Positions 1-11,085 of a DNA stretch of 64,000 bases are shown piece after piece (position 1 is the stretch's first letter; each line of letters starts with the position of its first letter). Made by a program: the position numbers and the translations under genes. The stretch is taken from assembly GCA_963921425.1 (NCBI GenBank), contig OY992837.1, positions 11,071,896-11,135,895 on the forward strand. The letters are read 5' to 3'. The stretch is from Dryas octopetala. Lineage: Eukaryota; Streptophyta; Magnoliopsida; Rosales; Rosaceae. Under the pieces are notes generated by a model. The model had not been told where the DNA came from, ran no database searches, and saw nothing but the letters and a program-made list of their open reading frames with translations.

Positions 1-245
1 ATCTTCATTGATAGATCATCCTTGCAAAAAATTAGCCAAATCGGAAATCATTTGCCTATCTAACTTTGATAAAACAAATGGACGGTTTCATCGAAAATAT
101 TTGGTTCGTCCATTTATTTGATCAAAGTTAGATAGGCAAATGATTTCCGATTTGGCTAATTTTTTGCAAGGATGATCTATCTATGGAGATGTAAAAATTG
201 AACGGTTCGGATCGACACAAAACTACTCGTGTGGGCCCCAACAAG
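1..245. mobile_element. Palindromic MITE, cut by window start
   Basis: Bases 9-84 and 108-181 are inverted copies that I can pair with only about two mismatches over ~75 bp, around a ~23-bp loop. Related but diverged arms occur at 24090-24495, 39061-39465 and 62870-62990, so this is one copy of a dispersed foldback family. The left end lies outside the window. No coding capacity. The superfamily is uncertain; Mutator-like is a guess from the long arms. Confidence 0.7.
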
Positions 246-857
246 GTATACCTCAACAAAATAAATTGAGGTATACTTTAACAGAAGGAGCCTGTATATA
301 TATATATATATATATAAGAAGGGATCAAGCAATCTCATACGTCTTTTCTTGTTTCAATTTTAATCGTATAATACAAGTCAGTGTAAAAATAGATTTATCT
401 TTATTCACATAAAGTGTTACGAGTCTATTTCATTTAAATTCTCTCATAAATGCATATGTGTGCTTGAGATTACCACTATCTAACGAGGGCATGCAATTCT
501 CTCATTCACACCTGGTCCGGATCAGATCCTATTAGAAAATTTTTATACCAGTCTTATACAAGAAGCTTTTCCTGCTTAAAGAATTCCCGTATATGATCTT
601 GGATTCTATATAGGATCCTCGTCTAGACAAGCTTTTCGTATAGAATTTTCATTAAGAATTCATGTATATATAAATACTGGTCTGGATCAGGTGTAGAAGA
701 CCCGGGTGGAGATGCAAGAATTCCTCATCTGACCAGCCAATGGTAATTTTATCTACCCATGTGGTGAGACAATATATGAGCATATACATAAATATCTAAC
801 AAGTGAACAAATAATAAATATCAGTGTGTAGGACTATTGTTGTAATTTTCATAATGA
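246..857. other. Intergenic stretch with short inverted repeats
   Basis: No gene seen. There is a small hairpin at 246-280 and a TA run at 295-315. A possible small MITE-like unit lies at 509-692, where the ends CACCTGGTCCGG and CCTGGTC-type sequence (reverse complement of CTGGTCTGGATCAGGTG) are inverted. Target duplication is unclear. Confidence 0.4.
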
Positions 858-902
858 CCGACTAACGACCAACGACCAACGACCAACGACCAACGACCAA
901 CG
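858..902. repeat. 7-bp tandem repeat (CGACCAA)n
   Basis: About five head-to-tail copies of CGACCAA follow CGACTAA. Single or degenerate copies occur at the same relative place upstream of the other F-box-like relics (near 2735, 9655 and 14330). The expansion is therefore local to this unit. Confidence 0.85.
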
Positions 903-959
903 GTTTTGTGAACAAGTAATACTTTTTTCTTCTTAAGTTGAGTTTAACATAATATTATA

Positions 960-1612
960 ATATATATAAAGAGAATATCGACGAAGATAAGCGTTACTAT
1001 ATATTACTTTTTCTTTTTGAAAAATATCATAATCCTAAACCATTCTTCCTTAAATGAAAATAATAGTTATAGAAATAAAATAATTACTTTGCCATGTTTA
1101 TTTCGATATGAAGTTTTCATGCATTGTATATTATAATTTGCCACTTTATATAGAAATTGTTAGGTGAAATTTTTCGTTCAATGGATATGGACACTGCCAG
1201 TGTGGTATGCCAACATAGCGCGGTACTCATTACAACATTATAAATAGGGACATAAGACTACCGTCCTTGTCGTCCTTCATAGAAACCTTACATAGATCCT
1301 ATTAATGTCTTTGTGTTATTCTCTTTTCTCCTTACTTTTGTAATAGGGTTGTCTTGACCATTATCATTTTTTATTTCAATCTCTCTTTTTTCTGCTTGAT
1401 TGAATTCAATATTATAAGGGTAGAAAGTGTGTCAAAATATAATGGAGGAAAACACATCAATCCTTCAATTTTCGAATAGAAAAAGAGTCAAAAAACAACT
1501 GTTGACACAAAGTTTTTTGAAGTTTCATCGGATCAATGATTTACCAGAACAAATCATTGTGTCCCACCCCACAAAGTATTTTTTCTTTCTCTGCTCTCTA
1601 TTGTTTGTATGA
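960..1612 (+). pseudogene. F-box-like gene relic, copy 1 (promoter + first exon)
   Basis: This is the first of five related copies. A TATA box (TATAAATA, 1239-1246) is followed by a conserved leader ending near CATAGAAACC. An ATG at 1442 in the shared frame then opens MEENTSILQFSNRKR and runs to RINDLPEQ, which resembles the start of plant F-box domains (RISDLPD type). The reading frame leaves the family pattern right after that and stops at 1612. No F-box core, LRR, FBD or kelch region follows. I infer a degraded N-terminal exon of an F-box gene. The alternative is a repeat carrying a promoter. The F-box assignment rests on one short motif here and a second motif in copy 4. Confidence 0.4.
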
Positions 1613-2409
1613 TTTTTGGCTGATTTCATCTGAACAATGAGATTGATTTGTCATTCTTTAATTTTAGTTTGATATGTATACATATTGATATGAATTTTTC
1701 CCACTAGTGTGATATGTATGATCGTCTGACTGAGTGAATCTCTATATGCAGATCATATAATTTTGGGACACAATTTGGGCCAAGAATGGGACCGAACTGG
1801 ATTGGCATGGGAAATCAGATGTGGTACTTTTTCGAATAAAATTCATCATTAATTATATATAGCTCTCTGAATTTCACATATGTTTATCTATGACCAGCAA
1901 GCTAATGTATTTTATTTATTTATTTATTTATTTTTCTTATAGATGATTTGAAGCCAATCTGGTTGCGTTTCCAGAAGGATGGGTGTAACCAGCAGGATGG
2001 ATGTGGGGTTTATTTCGAGACTTCACACCGTCTTTTTTACTTGCTTCACTGTGTTGTGTGAGTTTCAAGATGGTGACGTGGTAGAAGCTTGTTTGGACTC
2101 TGGAGGGCTGCAAACTCATTCATTCGGGAATCACTTTCAGTTTTTTCCTTATTTATTTATTGTTTTTTCTTGTCGAAGGTTATGTGTAATAGTTTTGAAA
2201 CTTTAAGAGTGTATGTGTAATTTTTGAAACTCCAGAGACTATATATAAAAATAACACAATAAACTTCAGAGAGTATAAATGTAAATAACTCTATTAATAT
2301 ATATATGTATATATATATATGCATATTCACGACAAGAATTATATATATACATCTAATTTCCATTGTATTAATAATTATTATTTTTTCTTTATTAATTTAT
2401 CCTCTCAAG
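1613..2409. other. Intergenic, simple repeats only
   Basis: No gene seen. A TTTA run lies at 1912-1935 and a TA-rich run at 2295-2325. Short reading frames here have no recognisable content. Confidence 0.5.
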
Positions 2410-2439
2410 TATTTTGTTACTCATTGATGTTTAGCACTT

Positions 2440-2720
2440 AGATGCCACAAGTGCCAAGTGCATGCGAATTTCTTATAGTTGAAGTCATTTTCCACTAAAA
2501 TTTCATATTTTGTCAATTTATGAACGGTCTAGCTAGTAAATTAACAGACTAATAGTACAATTATTAACAAAATAAATAAATTAAAATATAGTTGCAATCA
2601 AGGCCAAATAGAGATTTTCGTCAAATTACCTCAAGGAGTGCGAGACTTCGAGTGTAGGGCTATTTCAGTCTTACACATGCATATATAGTGCTTTATGCCA
2701 ACACAAAACATTAAAATACC
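2440..2720 (-). pseudogene. CYP93-type P450 intron relic
   Basis: The sequence resembles the intron of the intact CYP93A-like gene (17768-18522), for example the stretch around GATTTTCGTCAAATTACC and the following GTGCTTTATGCCAACACAAAA. No exon sequence is preserved. It marks the P450 half of one F-box/P450 duplication unit. Similarity is patchy and was judged by eye. Confidence 0.4.
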
Positions 2721-2729
2721 CTTGCATAA

Positions 2730-3634
2730 ATAACGGTCGACTAACGATCCATCAATGGTTTTGTGAACTAATAATACTTGTTCAAAATATCGTTGGTCTA
2801 CCAACGGTATTCAACCAACGGTATTTGAACAAGTATTACTTTTCGCCTTTATAACTTGAGTTGTTCAACATGATATAAAAAGAGAATATTGATGAAGCTA
2901 GCTACACGATATAATATATATTGCTTTACGTTTCTTTCGAAAAAGTCAAAATCTTGAAATATTTTTCCTTAAAATAAAATCATAGTTATAGCAATTACGT
3001 ACTTAATTATTTTTCTAAATGAGTTTCATGGATTATATACCTACTCACCATATAAACTTCAACTTTATATGGAAATTATAAGGTAAAATTCGTTGGTCAA
3101 TAGGATATATATGGACAATGGAAATATGGTATGCCAACTCAGGGTTGCTCATCACAACGTTATAAATAGGGACGCAAGACTACAATCCTTGTAGGTCCTC
3201 CATAGAAACCCTATAATAGAGTGATCTTGCAAATTATGGAGCAAAACATGCACCTCTATATCCTTAGGTTTTGAAATAGAAAGAGAACCAAAGACCAATT
3301 GGTTCGAAAACCAATTAGATCTCATCGGATCAATGATGTATCAGAACAAAACATTGTGCCCCTCACTCAATGAATATGCTCTTTCTTTATTGTTGTGTGT
3401 TTTTTTCGAACTCTTTTCTTAATTCCGATTTGAGTGCGCGCTTTCAAAAATTAGGATATATTCTGTATGGTTGGTTTTATTTTTACAACGTTAATTGTTC
3501 TTCTGCTCGATCATGTACCCTTCAGCAGAAGATGGGGAAGGACTGCAAGGAGCACAAATGGAGTAAAGAAAAGATCGTGCTTGCATTGATGCTTTGGTTT
3601 CACTTCTACTCGGACTCCTATTACATACAACATA
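2730..3634 (+). pseudogene. F-box-like gene relic, copy 2
   Basis: It has the same promoter-leader-exon arrangement as copy 1, with the TATA box at 3161-3168. The ATG-initiated exon at 3237 is broken: a TAG falls where the family has the FSNRKR segment, and the DLPEQ motif has become DVSEQ. Further on, 3540-3590 resembles the second exon of copy 4 (a ...CKEHKWSK... peptide against DYKEHAWSRK). A CACTA element is inserted immediately downstream. Sequence homologous to the continuation of copy 4 resumes after the element, at about 5600-5780. Confidence 0.4.
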
Positions 3635-4343
3635 CACTACAAGAAAAGTGGACATAGACCATAGGTGATTTTCCCACTGCATAAACTCTGTGGTAATTAA
3701 TAGGTCATAACCCACAGCTCTGTGGTAATTAGTAGGTCATAACCCACAGCAAAGATGATTCATAGGTTATTATTTTATAACCCACAGTTTATCTATGGGG
3801 TTTAAAGTATTAACCACAGATCCCATGGTTAATTACTCAGCCTGTGGAGCATTGGGAATATGGCCAACACTTTTGCCACAGTGCTTGTAACATATGAAAC
3901 TTAAATAATCGTTTGACTTGACAATACACTTGAGTATTCTTATTTTTTATTATTTTATTTAGCCATTGTTATAATGCCAGTGTATTAAGGCCCACTATTG
4001 TATTATTTTTTTATTTTGCTCATTAGGAGCTTCAATGTTCGCAAGTTGCTGAATATTGAGAATAGCTTACATGGTACGCGACCCACCACATATAAGCCCC
4101 ATCGTTCCCACCAAGCCAATACGACATAGCGTCTCTCAAAAATCATCAAATAAATCGCTGATCCATCATCGTTGGCTCACTGGCTCTCCTATTGTACGGC
4201 TAAGATGAGATATCACAGGAGCATACTGTGCACCCTGGTCCACCCAATCTATTCCATCCTCGGCAATCCCGCGCGATTTGAAACACATTATGCTTTTGAG
4301 CTTTTGAATTCTGCCTCATATATCTCAAAAAATTCAAGAACGC

Positions 4344-4375
<32 letters not shown>

Positions 4376-5577
4376 TTTGGGGAAAAGCTGAAGCAACAAG
4401 AAGAAGAAGACGAAGACGAAGTATAGGAGGGAAATGAAGGGAGCGCTAGCGAGGCTTCAGCTAGGGGAAACCCACCAATCATCCTTTGCCACCTCATCGT
4501 CCAACCCCTCTCGCTTCCAGAAACTTCTAGACTTCGGAGCCGCCGACGCCGACCTTCCCTCGTCATCGTCTCTATGTACCGACCTCGACCCCAATTTCGA
4601 TGACAGAGATTTCATTCTCAGTCAAGAATTCTTCTGGTAAAATCTTCCGGATACTTAATTTAGATTATAAGTTCTGTTAATTTTTTAGTATTTAAATTCT
4701 AAAGATCGGTGAAAAATTGGATTTTTTTTTTTTTGATGTGGTTATTGCAGCACTCCTGATTATATCACTCCGGATAATCAACATTTATTGAACGGTCTGG
4801 ATTGCACCAAGGTACTATGGGTTGGATTTTACACTTGTTGTAATTTGAGCTATGTTTTTTAATCAGTATTATTTTAATCTCTTTGTTTCTACATTGAACA
4901 GGAGAATATCCCTTGCCCCAAATCGCCGCAGAAGTTAAATACGGTCAAAATCAAGAGACGTCGACAGAGTCAGTGTAAGAATACAAGCAATTTCTAGTTT
5001 GATTTTCATTTTTCTTTTATTATTGATGGTAGCTTTACTAGCTTACAGTAATGATTGGGTTTAAGCAATTGGGTTTTGCAATTGAAACTCTGTACGTAGT
5101 TTCTGCAGATGACATCTCATCAGATCCCCTCAGTCCCACATTGTTTGGAAACCAGCAGATAGTGGAACTTGGAAAAGATAATTTTGGTGTAGATGAAGTG
5201 AAGATGGACAGAGATAGAAATTGGATTAGTCCCTGGAATTTGCATGACCACAGCCATGGGTGTGTTGCCTATCAGCAATTTTGGGTATTATGTGAAATTT
5301 GGAAATTTGTAATTATAATTAAAAAACAATAAAGAGAAATATACCACAGGGCAAGGGTGTGGCATTTTAAGTTGCTGACAAGACAAACATGCATAAACAA
5401 AAACCACAGAAGCCTATCCAGTGGCAGTAGACTTTTCGATACACCCGCAACGGCCACTGATACCCTTCCTGTGACAATAGCTGTGGTGTATACTCAAATA
5501 CCACAGAGGGACAGTGGTATTTGTAAGCATATGCCACTGCTGGTGAGGTGTGGTGTATGTCCAGTTTTCTTGTAGTG
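3635..5577 (+). mobile_element. Non-autonomous CACTA element carrying a WEE1 gene fragment
   Basis: The 13-bp terminal inverted repeats CACTACAAGAAAA (3635-3647) and TTTTCTTGTAGTG (5565-5577) are perfect. They are flanked by the 3-bp target duplication ATA (3632-3634 and 5578-5580), the signature of CACTA/En-Spm elements. Both subterminal regions (3660-3890 and 5335-5565) carry many CCACAG/CTGTGG and similar motifs in both orientations, the usual transposase-binding array. Length is 1943 bp. No transposase is present, so mobility would have to be supplied in trans. The interior holds a captured, intron-containing piece of a WEE1 kinase gene, which makes this a Pack-CACTA-type element. Confidence 0.93.
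4434..5332 (+). pseudogene. WEE1: Captured 5' fragment of WEE1 kinase gene
   Basis: Four exons can be joined with GT-AG borders: about 4434-4636, 4751-4811, 4902-4976 and 5109 onward, open to a stop at 5332. The joined peptide contains DFILSQEFFCTPDYITPD, then PCPKSP and KLNTVK. These are hallmarks of the N-terminal regulatory region of plant WEE1, the kinase that phosphorylates CDKs in the DNA-replication and DNA-damage checkpoint. Exon 4 (PLSPTLFGNQQIVELGKD) fits the same region. The kinase domain is absent: coding similarity fades near 5265 into CACTA subterminal sequence. A GA repeat at 4345-4370 probably comes from the captured 5' UTR. Frame and splice sites look intact, so a truncated transcript is possible. 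The parent gene is not in this window. Confidence 0.8.
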
Positions 5578-5580
5578 ATA

Positions 5581-6837
5581 GTACTACTCAACCCAGAAAT
5601 GAAGATTAGAGAACGGTACAAGCCAGAAATGAAGATTAGAGCAATTATAATTTCACTTACATGGGTTGATCTTGTTTACAAAGTTACAGTAGTTTAAATT
5701 CTGTTCATCTTAAGAATGTCGATGTTTTATGTACAAAAACTTGAGTTGCTTTATGGAGAGAATGTTCAATCTCTTGATCTATGGTTAATTTAGGCATTCA
5801 TCTAAAAGCCGATTGACAATAGAAGGAATAGCCTAAAAACCTTATAATTTTTCAATATAGAACAACACTTCACATTCTCACATATACATTGTCAAAGCTA
5901 TGTGTTGGCTTAGCTTGCTGGTGCTGTCGATCAAACCAAAAGAAATTACTGTCTACCCCACGAGTTTGGGCCATACTAGTCATTTTAATTCATCAATAGG
6001 GCTATCTAGGCCACATCCTATATATATCGAATCTGGTAATTACCCCTCGTCGAATCGGGCTACATCTTTTCTTGTTCACAATGTCTCTTCCTTCGAGATC
6101 TTGATCTTCTTCTCCTTTTCATTCTGATACCAAGGGGAGAAATCACAAGCATCTTTACCCCATGAGGTTTGTACGGAGGTGGAAAAATGACACCATTGTG
6201 AATTAGAGTAGTCCACCTCACCTGCCCATCAGTAGAGCTGGGTAGTACTGTTGTCGACTTTGAACCCCTTCCCCGCCAAGGGCTTCAGCGCTGCACCAGC
6301 TGGATGCTTCCTGATGCATGGAGATGAGAGAGAGTAAGTGGCTGAGAAGGTGAAAGGTTTTGTAATTAAGAAACTTAAATTCAAAGAATATTAAGGGGTA
6401 CTGGTGGTTCAAGCCAAGGTGAAAAATGGAATGATGGCTCGCCAATTTCAGAGGCCTCCACCTCCTTCCTTTCCCAAAGATTGAACAAAATGGCATCCCA
6501 TGTTTTGTTTATCTTTATATGGAAATGGCAATGTTTATCTATGGAACCCAATTTGTTTTATAACAGGCCACAGTTAAAAGTAAAGCCAGAAAGCAAACAG
6601 TCAAGAAAAAACATGAAATTCCCTCTGCTTTCTCAGGGACCAAACAAAAGGATTAAATAATTATATCACAAGTAATGAGTTTTTCTTTTCTTCAGCAACT
6701 CTGAATACGTTAAAATTAAATCAACAAAAACAATCATAATTTGTGAAGCATAAATATGTCAATATTAAGAAAAAGAAAACAAAACAAAACTAGAAACCAC
6801 ATAGCAGTATGTTAAAGAGAGTTGAGTAAGAACATAC
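5581..6837. other. Array continuation, then sequence without a gene
   Basis: 5600-5780 matches 10770-10980, including TTGTTTACAAAGTTACAGT, and so belongs to the F-box/P450 unit interrupted by the CACTA element. Between 5800 and 6837 I see no gene. Minus-strand frames around 6218-6496 have no recognisable domain. Confidence 0.5.
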
Positions 6838-7330
6838 ATTATTCTGGTAAATCATTGATCCGATAAAATTTCGATAAGTTTTGAGCCAACAATTGTTCTT
6901 TCACTCTCTTTCTATTTGAAAAACTGATGATTGAGGTGTTTTCCTCCATTATTTTCTAACACAGTACGTATTCTTTAATTACACCCTTGTAATATAAAAT
7001 TGGGGAGAAGAGAGAGCCCTAGAAATAAAAAAAGATAATTAATTTGCACAATGATCCCTATCACAGGAGAAAGGAGAAAAAACCATAGTAAAAGAATGAT
7101 CTACTTTAAGATCATGAAAGGATTTCTATGAAGGATGACAAGGGTTGTCGCCCTAGGTCCCTATTTATAACATTTGTGATGAATGCCATTGTGTAATTGG
7201 CACAGCATACTAGCATTATTGCCCGTACCATAGCAGCAGACAGATTTTACCTACTAGTTTCCATGTAGAGTTGAATTTAAATGGTAAGAAATCCAAAATG
7301 TATGAAATCGATCATATGAATATTTATTTA
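6838..7330 (-). pseudogene. F-box-like gene relic, copy 3 (inverted)
   Basis: This is the only copy on the minus strand. The TATA box appears as CTATTTATAA at 7161-7170. The leader reads toward 6950, where the family ATG (ATGGAGGAAAACACCTC reversed) starts. The peptide ends in RINDLPE and is stopped at once. Its inverted orientation requires an inversion or separate transposition relative to the other four copies. Confidence 0.4.
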
Positions 7331-7930
7331 GAAAAATAGTTAAGTTATTGCCTTAGCTATACATATGTATTATTATTTTTTTAAATCAAGCAATATAATA
7401 ACGTCTAGATTTATCAATATTTTGTTAAATTTTCAAAAAACTGTAGATTGTTACCGAACACTGTTGTTGGCGCGCGCACACTATTAGGTTACAAAACTGT
7501 TGATAATATTATTTCAACAAACCAGTTTGTCGTTATACCGTTAATTATTATTAATCAATCTCACTACGCGTGTATAGTTCATTTACAATATTGTTGGTTA
7601 TATATATTTGTATTATTATTTTAGCATTCTCTAACTAGATGTCTATTTCTACAACAATTGTCAGAGCCAAAGGGGATGGTAGTGAGATCTTAATTCGGAC
7701 CTTCGATCATTTTACTTCAATGACTGCTACAAAGAGAGTGAGTGAGAGAGATCGAGGACACAAAATTAAGGCACTCTAACATTGTCCTATGGACGTGAAC
7801 ATGCATGAAAACAAGTAGTAACTTTTTTTAATATTTAAATAAATATTGGATGAAAAGTGATAATTGGATGAGAGTTTTTCATTTATTACAACTATACAAA
7901 TGGGAGCACCCTCATACATTCACTTGCAAG
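7331..7930. other. No gene seen
   Basis: AT-rich spacer. A short GCGCGCGC tract lies near 7470. Reading frames are short and unremarkable. Confidence 0.5.
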
Positions 7931-7934
7931 CATT

Positions 7935-8163
7935 CATTGAAAATGATGAATTACAAGTTAGTTTTCCTTTGGTCAAAATGTCAAATTACAATTTTGATTT
8001 TTCTAGTTTCGATCATTTTTTACTTTTATTTTGTAGCGTCAATTTTCTCAATTATAACCATGCTACAATTAATTAAGGCCAAATAAGGATTTCTGCCAAA
8101 TTATTTCACGTAATGTCAACGTGCATGCATGGCGTCCACGTACGTCTTTAGCTATTTTGGTCC
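7935..8163 (-). pseudogene. CYP93-type P450 intron relic
   Basis: The sequence aligns with the 5'-proximal part of exon 2 plus the intron of the intact CYP93A-like gene, around TTAGTTTTCCTTTG at 17790. It aligns even better with the relic at 13580-13800, including the shared AATGTCAACGTGCATG block. No usable coding sequence remains. It marks the P450 half of a duplicated unit. Confidence 0.5.
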
Positions 8164-8168
8164 TGCAT

Positions 8169-8651
8169 TGAGCAGAACGGATGGCGGAGAAGTTTATGCA
8201 ACAGCTTGATCGTCGCAAACCCAAGAAATTGGGGAAATTATTTCTACTAGTCAGAGGGTTTGGCTCTGAAAGTGGTACCAATGCATATCGTTTCGAAGGG
8301 AATCGCGAGACGAATCAAACTCATAGCTATGCCATGATGTATGGGCTTTTTCGGCCATCCGAGATCGTTTAGGGCCTCAAAACTGCATTCTAAACTTTTA
8401 GACATTTTATTTATTTTCGTTTATATTTTATTTGGGTTTGTAATTGTCCGTGGGCCTTAATTATATGGTTGTTTGCGCCCTAGGGTTTCGTTAAGCGTAC
8501 TTAAGCAATTTTTACAATTACTAGCGGATTATTCTATTATTATTTTTATCAAACTAATTGTTGAGGTTTTCTCTCAATTTCCTGGTGGATTCCAGGCTTC
8601 TTGTTCTTCTAGGTTCACGTTTGTAAACCTTTGGCTGATTGTACTGCATCA
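8169..8651 (+). mobile_element. Solo LTR of a retrotransposon
   Basis: The 483-bp insert begins TGAGCAGAAC and ends GTACTGCATCA, that is TG...CA. It is flanked by the 5-bp duplication TGCAT (8164-8168 and 8652-8656). The paralogous unit near 13795-13805 has a single TGCAT and continues directly into the same flank (GTAGATATGCAGTTGGC), giving an empty site. No primer-binding site or internal region is present, so this is a solo LTR left by recombination. The open frame at 8181-8372 lies inside it and is not taken as a gene. Confidence 0.85.
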
Positions 8652-9090
8652 TGCATGTAAATATGTAGTTGGCTTATATGTTTTACGTATCTATCTTTGA
8701 TATCATGTTTATTATTTGTCACGTAATATGAGGTAGTTTAATTTTTAGAGTACTACCGCGACATACTGAAATGTATATCCTCCCACCTACGTCATGTGCT
8801 CGATCATTTCATCAAGTAATTATTTGTGTTTTTTTTTTTTTTGAAAAGAATCAAGTAATTATTTGTTTAAGATTTAGGAATGCTTAATATGTACCTTCTA
8901 TGTCAATCAACCATTTTAATATAATACTGAGTTAGCACCCTTGTTATTATCAAAAAAGTTAATCAGCACTACACCAAACGTAAATTTAAAATTATTTAAT
9001 AGTCAGTACGTCCAGCGGTGCACCAAACGTCATAAGACTATCCAACCTCTTAGTCAACACAATATCAAATATAGGACATCACTAGATTTA

Positions 9091-9396
9091 TGGGGTGTCC
9101 CCAACTCAGATTTTAGTGGATTTTAAAATTCATAGAATCCATCAAAATCCAAGGAAAATAGCTGGAATTCTCATGAAATCTGTTATGTGTAAAAAATCTA
9201 TCCAAATCCATTAAAATCCACCACTTAATGAAATCCAATAGTTTTTTAGAATACATGAATTTCTAAAGAATCCATTAAAATCCGAGCTTGAGATACCTAG
9301 ATTTCTATAGAATCCATTAAGATTCTAATTGAGAACATCTAGATTTCGTTGGACTTTTAAAATCCATTAAACTCTAAGTTGGAAACACCCCTTCCT
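9091..9396. mobile_element. Harbinger/Tourist-like MITE
   Basis: Inverted ends GGGGTGTCCCCAACT and AGTTGGAAACACCCC lie about 300 bp apart. The interior is full of AATCCATTAAAATCC-type inverted motifs. Comparison with the sister unit at about 14060-14090 shows the insertion point directly: flanking ATTTA and GTCC are adjacent there. The target duplication is TTA/CTA, slightly decayed. Confidence 0.75.
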
Positions 9397-9707
9397 AGTC
9401 CTTTTAAATCCAGCATAGTCTAAAAAATATATTCTTTTCCAATCCAATCCGGTGTAACAAATAGACCTTATTCCTTTATAAGTTGAGTTGACACTAAATT
9501 AACGAGGCATTGAGAAACTAGACATTATTATACTTATTAACAATCTAAAATCTTATATATAACCAACAATTTTCTGATTAAAATTATAACAACAGTTTTA
9601 TAAACGAAGAGTGCATGTGGGCAAGAGTACTATAATAAATCATAATGGAGGAGTAACGACCAACGATTATTGATGAAACTACAATTACTTTTGTAGTTGT
9701 TGGAATA

Positions 9708-9775
9708 GCTCAGTTGGGAGAGTGCCCTTCACCCATATTCAATTCCATGCCTTGAAATAAAAAAAAATTAAGAAA
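9708..9775 (+). repeat. tRNA-derived relic with A and B boxes (SINE-like)
   Basis: GGAATAGCTCAGTTGGGAGAG matches a plant tRNA 5' half with a pol III A box. ATATTCAATTCC about 35 bp on resembles a B box. An A-rich tail follows. The sister unit at 14375-14420 keeps the B-box side (GTTTGATCCC) but not the A-box side. It is not a foldable tRNA as it stands. I read it as a tRNA pseudogene or SINE head. Confidence 0.4.
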
Positions 9776-9779
9776 AAAT

Positions 9780-10550
9780 ATTATATCCTAAATGATTTTT
9801 TTCTTAAAAGAAAATCATAATTATAGTAAAAAATTAATTGTTTTTCTCTATAAGTTTCGATATAAAATTTTCATATATACATTGTGTGGTTGTAACTTTT
9901 CATTTAAACTCAATTATATATGGAAATAGTTAGGTAACATTTGTTCTCGGTGAATATGGACAATGCCAATCTGGCATGCCTACACAAGGGCCCTCATTAA
10001 AATGTTATAAATAAGGATCCAAGACTATAGTCCTAGTCGTCCTTCATCGAAACACTAGTAAAATTCTATAGCAGCTAGGTCTTCTTTTTTTAGGGTTTTT
10101 TGATCTCCTTTCTCCCGTAATAAGGTCACCCTTCTTTTCTAGGTCCCTACTTTTTCTTGGGGATAATAAAAGTTAATAATGGAGGAAAACACCTCCATCC
10201 TTAGATTTTCGAATAGAAAGAGAATTAAACTAGGTGGTTGTTTCAAAAAAATTTCATATCTTATTGGATCAATGATTTACCAGAACATCAACACATTCCA
10301 TGAGTTGCTTACACATATGGATCTGCAATGTACGTATATTCTCTTTCACTTCTCTTTTTCCCTACTGTCGTATGCTTTCTAATAATTTTGTCGTATGCTT
10401 TCTAATAATTTTCTAATTTTTTTTATTATTCGTTGCAGTCGGAATCAGTCTCCAGCATGTCGCTGATATAGTAGAGGGTGCCCTTAATGTCTTGGTGTTA
10501 GAGGACTACAAGGAGCACGCATGGAGTAGAAAAGGTCGTGACCGTTCCAT
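9780..10550 (+). pseudogene. F-box-like gene relic, copy 4 (two exons)
   Basis: This is the best preserved copy. The TATA box is at 10005-10013. Exon 1 from 10179 encodes MEENTSILRFSNRKRIK and runs to a GT donor near 10331. After an intron ending TTCGTTGCAG (10438), exon 2 reads ...LNVLVLEDYKEHAWSRK and stops near 10557. The VLEDYKEHAWS segment resembles the F-box-associated/kelch-type repeat of plant F-box proteins (WVLKDYxxxxW). That agrees with the F-box-like RIND/DLPEQ motif seen in copy 1. The joined product would be far too short for a working F-box protein. It lies tail-to-tail with P450 relics on the minus strand. Confidence 0.45.
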
Positions 10551-11085
10551 CCGTTGAAATTTTTGAAGGACGACCCACTTTTGAAGGATCAAATTACTCT
10601 TGTACTTCTTTGTTGACTCTGATGAACTCCAGTTGCTTAAGCGAGCGGAAATCTTTTGTATGATATGAAAAGGGAGACGATTAAGTATGTCAAATGTGTA
10701 TAGCTCGAGAAGGAACTTATTGGTTAATTTCCATAAGCCAAGCCTGTTGAGTCTCAGACGAATGAGAACAGAGAAGGGTACAACCCAAAAATTAAGATTA
10801 AATTAAAATTCACTTATATGGGTTAATCTTGTTTACAAAGTTACAGTTTAATTTATGTTCGTCATAATTAAGAACGTTGTTGTACTACTCTGTAAAGAGA
10901 AGTTTAAACCTTGTATTTGAATGTTGTTGTACCACATTGCATCTTTATGTGCAGAAACTTGAGTTGCTTTATTACATATGACATAGCTATTGGCTTGCTG
11001 TACGTACCACATAATTTCAATTTTTTTCCTTGCTTTTTCCATCTGGGCAGTTAATTAGCTCTAATACTGCCTGTTCTCTTGTTAC

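Noticed and set aside
858..902. CRISPR-like array of short repeats
   Set aside because: The 7-bp units are contiguous with no spacers; it is a plant microsatellite-like repeat.
8181..8372. 63-aa open frame
   Set aside because: It lies inside the solo LTR bounded by TGCAT duplications.
9708..9775. Functional tRNA gene
   Set aside because: An A box is present but the anticodon arm and 3' acceptor pairing are not; kept only as a relic.
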